A stretch of 64,000 nt of DNA, from contig CP044131.1 in assembly GCA_008727115.1 (NCBI GenBank), positions 3,410,001-3,474,000 on the forward strand. Direction: 5' to 3'. This DNA comes from Comamonas testosteroni. Its GTDB lineage: Bacteria; Pseudomonadota; Gammaproteobacteria; Burkholderiales; Burkholderiaceae_C. The position numbers were made by a program, and so were the translations under genes. The notes under the pieces are model-generated. The model searched no databases. It saw only the letters and a list, made by a program, of their open reading frames with translations, and had not been told where the DNA came from. Below are positions 10,601-18,464 of the stretch, piece by piece (within the stretch, counting starts at the first letter, position 1; the number at the start of each line of letters is the position of its first letter).

Positions 10601-11406
10601 TTGGCCATGGCTGCATACTGCATGAGCACGCGTGAAGCCATGCGCTTGACATAGATGTCAGCGGTAATCAGGCCCCGCGCCAACCCCTCAAAGAAGGCCG
10701 CTGCGATCTTCCAGAAGCTGCGTGAGGCGACATCCTCAGGCTGGCCGGCGGCAAAGCGCAGGCACAGATCGCGCATCTGGGCTGCAGCCTCTCGGTCATC
10801 GCTTTTGACCATGCGCAACACCACGCCATCCAGCATGGCACGGGCATGAGGCCCATAGGCCAGCGGCTCTGGCACCTTGCCAGTCCAGCTAGGTTCACAC
10901 GCACGGCGCTCGGCAGGCCACAGATCTGCTGGGTGGGCCTTGTCATTACCAGCCAGAGCCTGAGTCTCTCGATATTGAGGAAACAAGGCCACAGCAGACA
11001 CCTGCTGCCCGGCCAGAACTGCCTCCAGAAATTCCATCAGCGCAAAGTGAGTGCGTTCCAGTGTGTTGGCCGCCTCAAGAGTGCAGTATTCAGGCCTTTG
11101 CACGAAGCGGTTCACCGCAGCTTCCATGCTGCGCAAAACCTGTGCCGGAGCCGTGACGCCCACCATCTCCAAAGCACCACAGGCCTGATGCAACTGCTGG
11201 CGCGCAATGCGCAGGGCCGAGGTGTCCAGTTCTTCAAGATCCGAGAGGCGGGCCGCATCTGCATCGCGCATGAAGCGACTTACGGCCTTGGTCGCCGCTT
11301 CCAGCGACTTGCGCACTTCATCCAGCACCCAGGCCAATGGCCCCAAGTCCTGCTCTGCAGGTGCAGACATGGCTGCACGGTGTGACGAGTCGTCAACCAC
11401 TGACAT
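4651..11406 (-). CDS. chpA: Type IV pilus chemosensory hybrid histidine kinase ChpA
   Basis: This very large CheA-like kinase (2251 residues) belongs to the pilus phosphorelay. A helical N-terminal region is followed by three HPt sites: FHTLKGSSRMVG near 832, AHSLAGSSGTVG near 1249 and LHTIKGSARLAG near 1492. Between the first two is a long Glu/Ala/Pro-rich linker. The kinase core has an N box (LLRNCVAHGIE, near 1805) and G boxes (VEDDGAGL, GRGIGMDVV). A CheW-like domain follows, then a C-terminal receiver (VVDDS, SDIEMPRMDG, near 2105-2225). It should phosphorylate PilG and PilH in response to PilJ. It is the last gene of the pil cluster and ends at a shared terminator. Confidence 0.96.
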   Translation of the reverse strand: MSVVDDSSHRAAMSAPAEQDLGPLAWVLDEVRKSLEAATKAVSRFMRDADAARLSDLEELDTSALRIARQQLHQACGALEMVGVTAPAQVLRSMEAAVNRFVQRPEYCTLEAANTLERTHFALMEFLEAVLAGQQVSAVALFPQYRETQALAGNDKAHPADLWPAERRACEPSWTGKVPEPLAYGPHARAMLDGVVLRMVKSDDREAAAQMRDLCLRFAAGQPEDVASRSFWKIAAAFFEGLARGLITADIYVKRMASRVLMQYAAMAKGDSLPPARLLQDLMFFCAQAKPREQAGDSLKAVHDAYSMEQMPLVDYHVARYGRFDPAVLVQARKRIAAAAETWSGVAGGDRSKIKSMVEQFAQVSESLVKLQPVSHGLARALIRVAETVDRIGEPPPAELAMEVATAVLYLQASFMTAGHDEEIQAAQSRVLVQRLDAALHGAQSEPLESWMEELYRHASDQQTMGSVVGELRITLGEAEKQLDLFFRNPADASVLASVPGQMAQMRGVLSVLGFDQAATAMQRMRETVEHLMLGEVTLENQPRVFEKLGSSLGAMGFLIDMLSYQRNMARKLFVYDEEKDELRIVMGHSRNRGPEAFRPTVDIPMEAAAQAVAFKAAPAAVTQTAPVLPQAPAIEPSVAAPPPPAQESLSLPVQSQGSASHEAASGSLLQAEPEAKLDAEDDGGLWAPTEPGALPDFEMMAAAPAVEEPEDVGSDALADAMAQVFAGMQSSKPEAHDEQAAALPADSLAADFAALISPDMDAADSVSPAAVEPAQELSAQELDGDDELLFIFLEEAREVVENGLQALKALAEDAANLSEQTTLRRAFHTLKGSSRMVGLDEFGEAGWAMEQMLNAWLAEQQPMPEPMQMLAQDALKAFAAWAQDIENKQAQSWSATPFRAAADAMRLHGERAEVGLLPRRGERAGLAQPEFQAPEATPPEQAAEPEEVASDGGVAELAEPDQALPEVVELAEASELLMPQEQELSSAQEGEPQGTLEEPVVEAVEFVMPELDFPEEGLSLEPVTESGTEPQALATEFALPELDIPEDLHQQLDANEQPIVADERASEVSDETPEVASAEAVQELDFAAFEAAMRESEQAAIEAQAEVAEDDESALPEVPLAVQEPEFEAIEALLDGTASEVDAADQKVEKPAAVDVSETELSAELESGEAEVASPEPEPEAQVTEDLDADGYRNIDGLRISAPLYGVYLNEADDWSKRLGEVLQQWSQEPTAPIPEDAIALAHSLAGSSGTVGFKALSDLARLLEHALLHLQPQGYASALQIQQSVTASDEVRRLLHQFAAGFLKEAVPAVEEALREILNSPIDASAPEPIDDGFTELAELTEAEWPEVPGLSAPADPKDVPLDFAQVQPQVQAQVSDAAEDAGLAADQLLDAAAQEDMPPSYSMVPASSSVEHEAELQRRIDEAIALAVHAGGDEDDIDVLDQVDPDLFPIFEEEAVELLPKLGAALRRWHGRPALDEARNEVLRALHTIKGSARLAGAMRMGEMAHRLESSVERIDQEKPTADAIEPLLSSFDALQASFDVLRMAGEQEAEQPLVQLDDHLTSAPLHLSTAPTEAPAEDAQAVTAEPAAQSSEPIQMPAPVVPRAASQQTVRVRAQLLDRLISQTGEVLIARSRVDSRLNQARSALDDLTGNLERLRSQLRDIEVQAESQMQSRLALSKDTAAGFDPLEFDRFTRVQELTRMMAESVNDVATVQRNLQRDLAAAEDDLVAQGRQARDLQRDLLRTRMVEFDSFAERLYAVVRQTSKELGKQVRLNILGGTIEMDRGMLERMMPAFEHLLRNCVAHGIESPEQRQELGKPAVGTIEIVLSQERNDVALSVEDDGAGLNLERIRAKAISLKLWSDERHMTLEDAGRLIFEPGFSTAGEVTGVAGRGIGMDVVRSEVNALGGRIETHTEPGRGSAFRLVLPLTTALTQVVMLRMGSVTMGVPANLVEIVRRVPVDVLEDSYRKQEFQDGSEVMPFYWAGALWQTSLRSEETVGRTRPVMIVRSASQRIALHVDEVLGNQEVVIKNLGPQLSRLPGLRGMSVLPSGAVVQIYNPVALANVYGDSVRAMLAKAEKAAAEGLPDAKGAGAGLLDGAQTTVPLVLVVDDSITVRRVTQRLLQREGYRVTLASDGLQAMERLQDERPTLVLSDIEMPRMDGFGLLRNIRADHKLEGLPVVMITSRIAQKHREMARELGANHYLGKPYSDEELLGLIQHYALQRSGPAPERNPLSGPVLDEEGVAAE

Positions 11407-11465
11407 GCTCTAGTTCCTTAACCCTCAGGGGTCGTGCATTTTTATGAGAAGGAGAGCCAGTCAAA

Positions 11466-13709
11466 TCAGGCAATCTTGAATCGGGAAACAGACTGACGCA
11501 GTTCTTCAGCCATGTGAGAGAGTTCGCGCACCTGCTGTGCAGTGGTACGAGTACCCTCACCGGTCTGTTCAGTCACAGCAAAGATGTGCTGAATGTTTTC
11601 AGCCACGCCGTTAGCCATGTTGGCCTCTCGCGATGTGGAGCTGGAAATTTGCTCAATAAGCTCAGCCAGCCTGCGCGAGACGCTATCAATTTCAGAAAGT
11701 GCCGTACCGGCAGAGTCGGACAGGCGAGCCCCTTCCACCACACCTTGCGTGGAGCGCTCCATAGCGGCCACCGCGTCCTGGGTGTCGGTCTGAATGGCCT
11801 TCACCAGTGCCGCAATCTGGCGTGTCGCGTCTGCCGAGCGCTCGGCCAGACGCTGCACTTCTTCCGCCACCACCGAGAAGCCTCGGCCCGCTTCACCAGC
11901 CGAGGCTGCCTGAATGGCGGCATTCAGCGCCAGCACGTTGGTCTGCTCGGTAATGTCCGAAATCAGTTCGGTAATTTCACCAATCTCCTGCGACGACTCG
12001 CCTAGGCGCTTGATTCGCTTGGAGGTGTCCTGAATCTGGTCACGGATGGAGTTCATACCGCCAATGGCGTTCTGCACAGCCTTCAGACCCGAATCAGCCG
12101 CTTGCAGCGACTGACGGGCCACCTGGGCCGACTCCTGCGCCTGTGCCGAAACATTATTGATACGGCCGGCCATGTCCAGAATCGACTTGCCGGTTTCGCG
12201 AATCTCATGCAGCTGCTCGTTCGATGCTGCCAGCAGCTCGGTCGATGTCAGATCCACCTGCTCGGTGGTCTGAGCCACGCGGGTCACCGTGTTCTGCACC
12301 GATCCCACCAGCGCGCGCAGCTCTTCCACCGTGTAGTTCACCGAGTCGGCAATCGCGCCGGTAATGTCTTCGGTCACGGTGGCTTCCTGCGTCAGGTCAC
12401 CCTCGGCCACGGACTGCAGCTCGTTCATCAAACGCAAAATGGCAGCCTGGTTGGCGTCGTTGATGCGCTTGGCTTCCTGCTCCTGCATGCGGGCATCCAC
12501 CTGGTGACGCTCGGCTTCTTTCTGACGAGAGCGACTGTCCAGCAGCTGCACGCGCGAAATGCCAATACCGCTGAGCACGGCAGTCAAAATAGCCAGCGCC
12601 AGCAACGCCAGCTGCAGCATATTGGCGCCACCCAAGCCCTGCAAAGATGCCTGCAGCTGCTCCAGTTGCTGACGCAACGGCTCACTGTCGTTGTTGATGC
12701 TGGCCTGTGCTTCACGGGCCGACAACAAGCCTTGCAGGTTGCCCAAAATGGCACTGGCCTGTGTACGCGTATCGTCGTATTGCTTGATCAGTGTTTCCAG
12801 CTGCTCCCGCACCTGCGGATCACGGGCGGCAGACAGGCGCAATTCTGGGCTGCCATTGAGCAAGCCCTCGGAAATTTCCTTGAAGGTGTTCAAGTCCTTG
12901 CCCAGCAAGAGCACTGCTTCGGGACTCACCCCCTCCAGCGTCTGGAATTCGTTGGCAGACTTGGCAATACGCTGCGTCAGCATCACCAGCTGACCAGCAG
13001 CAGAAATCTCGGCTGCACCAGCGCCTTGCTGCAGTTTCAAAGAGGAAATGATTTCAGCGGTTTCCAGCAAGTCGGATGACTGGCGGTTGACAGAGCGCAG
13101 CGCATCCCCCACCTGAGTCAATGTCTTTTGCTGGCCCAGAATCAGCGCCGCACTCTTTTCGGCACGCTCCATCAGCGTATTCACAGAGCCCACCTGCTCT
13201 TGCAAACCGCTACTGAGCGCATTCACATCCAGCTCATCATCGCCAGCTGCCAAGGCACGCACATTGCGCGCCAGAACGCCAGCGCTGTCTTTAACGTCTG
13301 CAAATGCAGGAGCTGCCCCCGTCATGGCAATGGAGACAGACTTGGCCAGTCGCTGCGACTGCATCAGAGCCTGACCTGTCGCTGCCAGTTGCTGGTTGGA
13401 GTTGTTGGCATCTCGCAGCATCCAGACGGCACTACCCACCAGCACCAGCGCAGAGCCACCCAGCAAGGCAAACAAAGTACGTTGATGCTTGGAGGCTGTG
13501 GCCGCTCCCAGAATGGGCAGACGAACCAGCTCAGCTTCGCGATCGGCTTCTTCGACGCCAAAGACGGATGGTGCACCTTGCACACTGTTGAGCGCTCCGT
13601 CATACATATCCTGCACGACGGTATCACTCATCATGCTGCTCTCACTGCTGACAGTGGCCGCAATGGGCTTGCGTCGGAACAACTGGTTTATTTTTTGTGC
13701 AAAGGACAT
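11466..13709 (-). CDS. pilJ: Methyl-accepting chemotaxis protein PilJ
   Basis: This is the inner-membrane receptor of the twitching-motility pathway, 747 residues from the chosen start [14 protein letters not shown]. It has a first membrane segment near residues 85-105, a periplasmic PilJ-type sensor region containing two QRLAKS/QRIAKS repeats, and a second membrane segment ([18 protein letters not shown]). The cytoplasmic signalling domain has the hairpin tip [20 protein letters not shown]. An upstream GTG at 13736 would overlap pilI by 8 bp and is the alternative start. It signals through PilI to ChpA. Confidence 0.96.
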   Translation of the reverse strand: MSFAQKINQLFRRKPIAATVSSESSMMSDTVVQDMYDGALNSVQGAPSVFGVEEADREAELVRLPILGAATASKHQRTLFALLGGSALVLVGSAVWMLRDANNSNQQLAATGQALMQSQRLAKSVSIAMTGAAPAFADVKDSAGVLARNVRALAAGDDELDVNALSSGLQEQVGSVNTLMERAEKSAALILGQQKTLTQVGDALRSVNRQSSDLLETAEIISSLKLQQGAGAAEISAAGQLVMLTQRIAKSANEFQTLEGVSPEAVLLLGKDLNTFKEISEGLLNGSPELRLSAARDPQVREQLETLIKQYDDTRTQASAILGNLQGLLSAREAQASINNDSEPLRQQLEQLQASLQGLGGANMLQLALLALAILTAVLSGIGISRVQLLDSRSRQKEAERHQVDARMQEQEAKRINDANQAAILRLMNELQSVAEGDLTQEATVTEDITGAIADSVNYTVEELRALVGSVQNTVTRVAQTTEQVDLTSTELLAASNEQLHEIRETGKSILDMAGRINNVSAQAQESAQVARQSLQAADSGLKAVQNAIGGMNSIRDQIQDTSKRIKRLGESSQEIGEITELISDITEQTNVLALNAAIQAASAGEAGRGFSVVAEEVQRLAERSADATRQIAALVKAIQTDTQDAVAAMERSTQGVVEGARLSDSAGTALSEIDSVSRRLAELIEQISSSTSREANMANGVAENIQHIFAVTEQTGEGTRTTAQQVRELSHMAEELRQSVSRFKIA

Positions 13710-13728
13710 AGCGCTGTATCCAGAAACC

Positions 13729-14256
13729 TCAAGCACGAATGCTTAAAAACTTGGCCGTTTGAGACAGAAGCTGCAACTTCAGCTCCTGCCAACGGCGACC
13801 ATTCGCATCAATATGAACGGCACCGAAAAAACTGGGGGAATGCTCTGGCGCAGGCTCAGCTCTGGTAAAGGCATCGGCTGCCCTCAAGCCCAGCAAGCGG
13901 TCAGCCAGCAAAGCGGCATTGACTTCCAGAGCCGGATTGAATGCCAGCAAGCTGCAGTCCAGGAGCTCCTGTTCATTGCGAGTGCCGCCATGCCCTAGCA
14001 GTTGCCCCAGATCGACGACCCCCATCAGGGCACCACGCAAATTGGCGATACCCAGAAACCAGGCCTGTGTGTAAGGGACGGGCTGAACGCCAGTCCAGGG
14101 GAAAATTTCTCCCGCCTGATTGAGCGGGAGCAGATAGTCTCGTCCGCCGGCCTGAACTGCCAGCCAGGCCGCGACACTGACGCCTTCGCTGCGCGCTGCC
14201 TGCAAGCGCCCGGCCAGACGGGATTGAAGATCTCTGAGGGCTTCGCGATTCGCCAT
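13729..14256 (-). CDS. pilI: CheW-like adaptor PilI
   Basis: This 175-residue CheW-domain protein couples the PilJ receptor to ChpA. Recognisable CheW features include [12 protein letters not shown] near residue 60 and [28 protein letters not shown] near 80-107, the usual interaction strands. It lies 15 bp after pilH and just before pilJ in the conserved order pilG-H-I-J-chpA. The identification is by domain plus position. Confidence 0.94.
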   Translation of the reverse strand: MANREALRDLQSRLAGRLQAARSEGVSVAAWLAVQAGGRDYLLPLNQAGEIFPWTGVQPVPYTQAWFLGIANLRGALMGVVDLGQLLGHGGTRNEQELLDCSLLAFNPALEVNAALLADRLLGLRAADAFTRAEPAPEHSPSFFGAVHIDANGRRWQELKLQLLSQTAKFLSIRA

Positions 14257-14271
14257 GTGCAGCGCAGCCCT

Positions 14272-14637
14272 TTACAGCGCTGCGATCTTGGCCTGCAGCT
14301 CGGCTGCATCCACGGGCTTGGTGATGTAGCCGCGCGCACCTTGGCGCATGCCCCAGACCCTGTCCGTTTCTTGGTTCTTGCTGGTGCACATGATGATGGG
14401 CACATCGGCGTACTGAGGATCGCGCGAGATGGCACGTGTGAGCTGAAAGCCATTTTGCCCAGGCATGACAACGTCCATCAAAATCAGATCAGGCTTGTCT
14501 TCGGCCAGGCGCTGCATGGCCTCTTCGCCATTTTCTGCAGTACGCACCTGCATGCCTTGTTTTTGCAAAATATCGCTCAGAACCATCAGTTCTGTCTTGG
14601 AATCGTCAATGACTAGTACTTTTTGAATTGTCATCAT
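14272..14637 (-). CDS. pilH: Response regulator PilH
   Basis: This is a stand-alone receiver domain of 121 residues. The acidic pair is IDDSK, the phosphoacceptor Asp is in LILMDVVMPGQNG, the Thr/Ser is in CTSKN, and the Lys is in TKPVD. In the Pil-Chp system PilH opposes PilG and influences pilus retraction. Its start overlaps the end of pilG by 4 bp (translational coupling). Confidence 0.95.
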   Translation of the reverse strand: MMTIQKVLVIDDSKTELMVLSDILQKQGMQVRTAENGEEAMQRLAEDKPDLILMDVVMPGQNGFQLTRAISRDPQYADVPIIMCTSKNQETDRVWGMRQGARGYITKPVDAAELQAKIAAL

Positions 14638-15038
14638 GCAGCTCCCACATCTGCCGCCTGCAGCGCAAACTGTTGGACAGTCTGCAGCAGTTGATCTTTG
14701 GTAAAAGGTTTGGTCAGGTAGTCTTGACAGCCCACCATGCGTCCACGCGCCTTGTCAAATACACCGTCTTTCGATGACAGCATCACGACAGGTGTGTTCG
14801 CGAAACGTGCATTGCGCTTGATGATGGCGCAGGTCTGATAACCATCGAGCTTGGGCATCAGAATGTCGCAGAAGATGAGCTGCGGCTGGTAGTCATTGAC
14901 CTTGGAAAGTGCATCGAAGCCATCATCGGCCAGAAGAACTTCATGCCCACCTTGCTTGAGGAAGATTTCAGCGCTGCGGCGGATGGTATTGCTGTCATCC
15001 ACCACCAGGATGCGCAAAGGCGCACTAGATGCTGTCAC
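14634..15038 (-). CDS. pilG: Response regulator PilG
   Basis: This is a single receiver domain of 134 residues. The acidic pair VVDDS is near residue 13, the phosphoacceptor is in FCDILMPKLDGYQ, and the conserved Lys is in LTKPF. PilG is phosphorylated by ChpA and promotes pilus extension in the Pseudomonas model. It lies 51 bp downstream of the rubredoxin gene, so the two may be co-transcribed. It overlaps pilH by 4 bp. Confidence 0.95.
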   Translation of the reverse strand: MTASSAPLRILVVDDSNTIRRSAEIFLKQGGHEVLLADDGFDALSKVNDYQPQLIFCDILMPKLDGYQTCAIIKRNARFANTPVVMLSSKDGVFDKARGRMVGCQDYLTKPFTKDQLLQTVQQFALQAADVGAA

Positions 15039-15089
15039 GTTGAAATTCCTCCAAATTCATTCTTCAATGGAATTGAGCGTCTCTTGCAC

Positions 15090-15263
15090 TCAGATTTCCA
15101 CCATTTCAAAATCGTCTTTGCGGGCACCACACTCTGGACAGGTCCAGTTCATAGGAACATCTTCCCAGCGGGTGTTCGGGGCGATTCCGTGTTCAGGGCA
15201 GCCTTCGGCTTCGTCATAAAGCCAGCCACAGGTCAAACACATCCAAGTCTTAGGGTCAGTCAC
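15090..15263 (-). CDS. rubA: Rubredoxin
   Basis: This small iron protein of 57 residues uses a GTG start (15261-15263). Four cysteines in two knuckles, MCLTCGWLYD and WTCPECGARKDDF, bind one iron. The protein transfers single electrons in the cytoplasm; its partner is not evident here. It heads the pil cluster and diverges from thiD across a 94-bp gap, so the promoters for both directions must lie there. Rubredoxin beside thiD and hemL is a common betaproteobacterial arrangement (from general knowledge). Confidence 0.93.
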   Translation of the reverse strand: MTDPKTWMCLTCGWLYDEAEGCPEHGIAPNTRWEDVPMNWTCPECGARKDDFEMVEI

Positions 15264-15357
15264 AGCTTAAAGGGGCATCACATAGAATGCAACGATTGTA
15301 TCTAGTCACAGCCCTGGCTCCCACCCTTGCATTCCCGGGTGCAAACTGGGGTGCGCC

Positions 15358-16326
15358 ATGGCATTGAACCCCATCTCCTCCACTCCCCCACGCCGAACCA
15401 GTCAGGAAGAAGCGACAGAATCCGCGCCCGTTTGCGTGCTGTCTTTCAACAGCAGCGACCCCTGCGGAGCCAGCGGGCTGTCGGCCGATATCGCCACCAT
15501 TTCCTCCATTGGCGGTCATGCACTGCCCGTGGCCTGCGGAGCCTACGCCAGAGACACAGCCCGCATTTACGAGCACTTTTCGCTCGATGATGAAGCGGTG
15601 ACCGAGCAAGCCCGCACCGTGCTGGAAGACATTGCGGTTACCGCCATCAAGGTGGGCTTTGTAGGCAGCCCTGCCAACCTCGCTGCAATCGCCACTATCT
15701 CGTCTGACTACCCCAACATCCCCATCATCAGCTACATGCCGGACTTGTCTTGGTGGGAGGACGACAAGCAGGATCAGTACCTTGATGCCTTCAAGGAACT
15801 TGTTCTGCCTCAAACATCTGTGTTGGTTGGAAACCACAACACCCTATGGCGCTGGCTGCTGCCCGACTGGGAAAGCAGTCGCTCCCCGAGCGCCCGCGAT
15901 ATCGCCATGGCAGCCGAGGCACTGGAAGTGCCTTATGTACTGGTCACAGGCATCCCCCTGCCCGACCAGTTCGTGGACAACGTTCTGACCACTGCCCAGT
16001 CTGTACTGGGCAACAGCAAGTACGAGATGTTTGACGCCACCTTCACCGGGGCCGGTGATACGCTGTCTGCTGCAATTACAGCCCTGCTTGCCACTGGCAA
16101 CGACCTGGGCGCTGCAACCCTGGAAGCGCTGGAATATCTGGATCACAGTCTGGATGCAGGCTTTCGCCCCGGCATGGGCCACTATCTGCCTGACCGCCTC
16201 TTCTGGGCTCAGCCCGTCGAGGAAGAAGAGTCCGAAGACGACCCGGTCGAAGAATCCACTGATGACGAACCCGATCCCAAGCCGATTGAAGGCTTTGTGA
16301 TCCCATCACATGACACAAAACACTGA
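15358..16326 (+). CDS. thiD: Hydroxymethylpyrimidine/phosphomethylpyrimidine kinase (ThiD-like)
   Basis: This ribokinase-fold enzyme of thiamine synthesis has 322 residues. The anion-hole motif is [12 protein letters not shown] near residue 226. The N-terminal substrate loop reads [14 protein letters not shown], where the family usually has a glycine-rich GSDxSGGAGIQADL, so substrate handling may differ. The last ~45 residues form a highly acidic tail (EEEESEDD...) outside the kinase fold. The 3' end overlaps hemL by 17 bp, indicating coupling. Confidence 0.87.
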   Translation: MALNPISSTPPRRTSQEEATESAPVCVLSFNSSDPCGASGLSADIATISSIGGHALPVACGAYARDTARIYEHFSLDDEAVTEQARTVLEDIAVTAIKVGFVGSPANLAAIATISSDYPNIPIISYMPDLSWWEDDKQDQYLDAFKELVLPQTSVLVGNHNTLWRWLLPDWESSRSPSARDIAMAAEALEVPYVLVTGIPLPDQFVDNVLTTAQSVLGNSKYEMFDATFTGAGDTLSAAITALLATGNDLGAATLEALEYLDHSLDAGFRPGMGHYLPDRLFWAQPVEEEESEDDPVEESTDDEPDPKPIEGFVIPSHDTKH

Positions 16327-17614
16327 CTTGAATATTGCATTGTTCGAACGCGCCAAGGGCGTGATCCCTGGCGGCGTGAACTCGCCCGTGCGTGCTTTTG
16401 CCGCAGTGGGTGGTACCCCCCGCTTTGTGAAGCGTGCCCAAGGCCCCTATTTCTGGGACCAGAACGACCAGCAGTTCACCGACTACATCGGCAGCTGGGG
16501 CCCCATGATCCTGGGCCACGGCCACCCCGAAGTGGTGGAGGCCGTGCAGGCCGCCGTGCTGGAAGGCTTTAGCTACGGAGCCCCCACCGAACGTGAAGTG
16601 GTGCTGGCCGAAAAAATCCGCGAGCTGATGCCCAGCATGGACATGGTGCGCATGGTCAGCTCCGGCACTGAAGCCGGCATGAGCGCGCTGCGCCTGGCGC
16701 GTGGCTTCACCGGCCGCAACACCATCATCAAGTTCAACGGCTGCTACCACGGCCACGCCGATGCGCTGCTGGTCAAGGCTGGCTCCGGTCTGGCGACCTT
16801 TGGTGCATCCTCGTCTGCCGGTGTGCCCGCCGATGTGGCCAAGGACACCGTGGTGCTGGAGTACAACGACGTCGCCCAGCTGGAAGAAGCCTTTGCCAAG
16901 ATGGGCAGCGAGATCGCCTGCGTGATCATGGAGCCGATTGCCGGCAATATGAACTTTGTGCGCGCCAGCGTGGACTTCACCCGCCGCATCCGCGAGCTGA
17001 CGAAAGAGCACGGCGCGCTGATGATTTACGACGAGGTGATGACTGGTTTCCGCGTCGCCCTGGGTGGCGCGCAAAGCGTGTACGCCAAGGAAATCGAAGG
17101 CTTTGCGCCCGACATCACGGTGATGGGCAAGGTGATCGGCGGCGGCATGCCCATGGCCGCCTTTGGCGCGCGCCGCGAGATCATGGAAAAGCTCTCGCCT
17201 CTGGGCCCGGTCTACCAGGCCGGCACGCTGTCGGGTAACCCCATTGCCACGGCCTGCGGCTTGAAGACGCTGGAGCTGATCAGCCAGCCCGGCTTCCACA
17301 CCGATCTGCACATCAAGACCGGCCACCTGATGCAAGGTCTGAAGTCCGAAGCCAAGGCTGCGGGCATTCCTTTCAGCGTGGACTGGCAAGGCGGCCTGTT
17401 TGGCTTCTATTTCCTGCCCGAGCTGCCCACCACCTACGCCGAAGTCATGAAGACCGACGGCAAGGTGTTCAACAAGTTCTACCACGGCATGCTGGGGCGC
17501 GGTCACTACTTTGCGCCTGCACTGTACGAGGCCGGTTTTGTGAGCGCAGCCCATACCGACGAAGACATCGACCGCACCATCGAAGCGGCGAAGGAAGTGT
17601 TCAAAACACTGTGA
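16310..17614 (+). CDS. hemL: Glutamate-1-semialdehyde 2,1-aminomutase
   Basis: This PLP enzyme makes 5-aminolevulinate in the C5 pathway of heme synthesis. The protein is 434 residues and opens with [20 protein letters not shown]. The PLP-binding lysine lies in [16 protein letters not shown], near residue 267. The length and motifs are normal. It is read from within the end of thiD and is followed by a strong terminator shared with tag. Confidence 0.98.
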   Translation: MTQNTDLNIALFERAKGVIPGGVNSPVRAFAAVGGTPRFVKRAQGPYFWDQNDQQFTDYIGSWGPMILGHGHPEVVEAVQAAVLEGFSYGAPTEREVVLAEKIRELMPSMDMVRMVSSGTEAGMSALRLARGFTGRNTIIKFNGCYHGHADALLVKAGSGLATFGASSSAGVPADVAKDTVVLEYNDVAQLEEAFAKMGSEIACVIMEPIAGNMNFVRASVDFTRRIRELTKEHGALMIYDEVMTGFRVALGGAQSVYAKEIEGFAPDITVMGKVIGGGMPMAAFGARREIMEKLSPLGPVYQAGTLSGNPIATACGLKTLELISQPGFHTDLHIKTGHLMQGLKSEAKAAGIPFSVDWQGGLFGFYFLPELPTTYAEVMKTDGKVFNKFYHGMLGRGHYFAPALYEAGFVSAAHTDEDIDRTIEAAKEVFKTL

Positions 17615-17654
17615 TTTAGTGGGGCGTAAACCCCAGAATATTTCGTAACTTAAT

Positions 17655-17690
17655 AAAAAAGCCCCGAGTTTTGCGCTCGGGGCTTTTTTA
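17655..17690. terminator. Bidirectional terminator between hemL and tag
   Basis: The GCCCCGAG...CTCGGGGC stem (17661-17683) is flanked by an A-run and a T-run, so it works on both strands. The tag stop codon (17688-17690) lies in its 3' tail. Confidence 0.88.
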
Positions 17691-18326
17691 TTTCGGCAGC
17701 TGAAAAGCCTTGCGTGCCTTGTCCACCACTGCGCGCGTGGCGCAGCCCGGCGCATGGTCGTTGACCATGCCCATGGCCTGCATCAGCGCGTACATGGTGG
17801 TGGGGCCGACAAACTTCCAACCGCGCTTTTTGAGTTCTTTGGATAGGGCCAGCGACTCGGCGGTCTGCGCCTGAATGTCGGTACCGGTGGAAGCTTTCTT
17901 AGGTGCATAGCGCCAGAAGAAGGCAGCCAGCGAACCTTCTGCCTCCACCATTTCGATAGCGCGCTGTGCATTGTTGATCACGGCTTCGATCTTGCCGCGA
18001 TGGCGCACGATGCCCGCGTCCTGCAGCAGTCGTTCTACATCGGCCTCGCCAAACTGGGCGACCTGGTGGAAGTCAAAGCCCGCAAACCCAGCACGAAAAT
18101 TCTCGCGTTTGCTCAAAATCGTCCACCAGCTCAGGCCTGACTGAAAGCCTTCCAGACACAGCTTTTCAAACAGGCGCTGGTCTTGCCCCACAGGGAAGCC
18201 CCACTCGTTGTCGTGATAGTTCACATACAGCGGCGTGGCCAGGCACCAGCGGCAGCGGTGCTGGCCATCTTCGGCGGGTTCGGTGGGAGAGCGGGTCTGT
18301 GTGGTCTCATTGGGTTCGGTACTCAT
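17688..18326 (-). CDS. tag: DNA-3-methyladenine glycosylase I
   Basis: This enzyme excises 3-methyladenine from alkylated DNA. The protein is 212 residues. Zinc ligands of the Tag family are visible: the cysteines in CRWC, the His in NYHDNEWGFP, and the His and Cys in NDHAPGC near the C-terminus. The N-terminal ~20 residues (Thr/Glu/Pro-rich) extend beyond the E. coli enzyme, so a slightly later start is possible. Confidence 0.95.
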   Translation of the reverse strand: MSTEPNETTQTRSPTEPAEDGQHRCRWCLATPLYVNYHDNEWGFPVGQDQRLFEKLCLEGFQSGLSWWTILSKRENFRAGFAGFDFHQVAQFGEADVERLLQDAGIVRHRGKIEAVINNAQRAIEMVEAEGSLAAFFWRYAPKKASTGTDIQAQTAESLALSKELKKRGWKFVGPTTMYALMQAMGMVNDHAPGCATRAVVDKARKAFQLPK

Positions 18327-18344
18327 GCAAGCACTCTACCCAAG

Positions 18345-18385
18345 GAAAAAGCCCTGTAGATGATTATCTGCAGGGCTTTTATTTT
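18345..18385 (-). terminator. Terminator downstream of the amino-acid permease
   Basis: The stem GCCCTGTAGA (18351-18360) pairs with TCTGCAGGGC (18367-18376) with one G-T pair. On the minus strand the stem is followed by five Ts. Confidence 0.78.
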
Positions 18386-18388
18386 GAT

Positions 18389-18464
18389 AGCTGCTTGCGC
18401 TTTATTTCAAATGATTTCAGCCATTAACTGCATTAAAACCTATAAATAACAAGCGCTAGCAGCT
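18389..18464. repeat. Dispersed hairpin repeat, copy B3
   Basis: Arms AGCTGCTTGCGCTT (18389-18402) and AAGCGCTAGCAGCT (18451-18464) pair with one mismatch around a 48-nt AT-rich loop. The right arm touches the permease stop codon. This is one of the clearest copies of the family. Confidence 0.7.
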
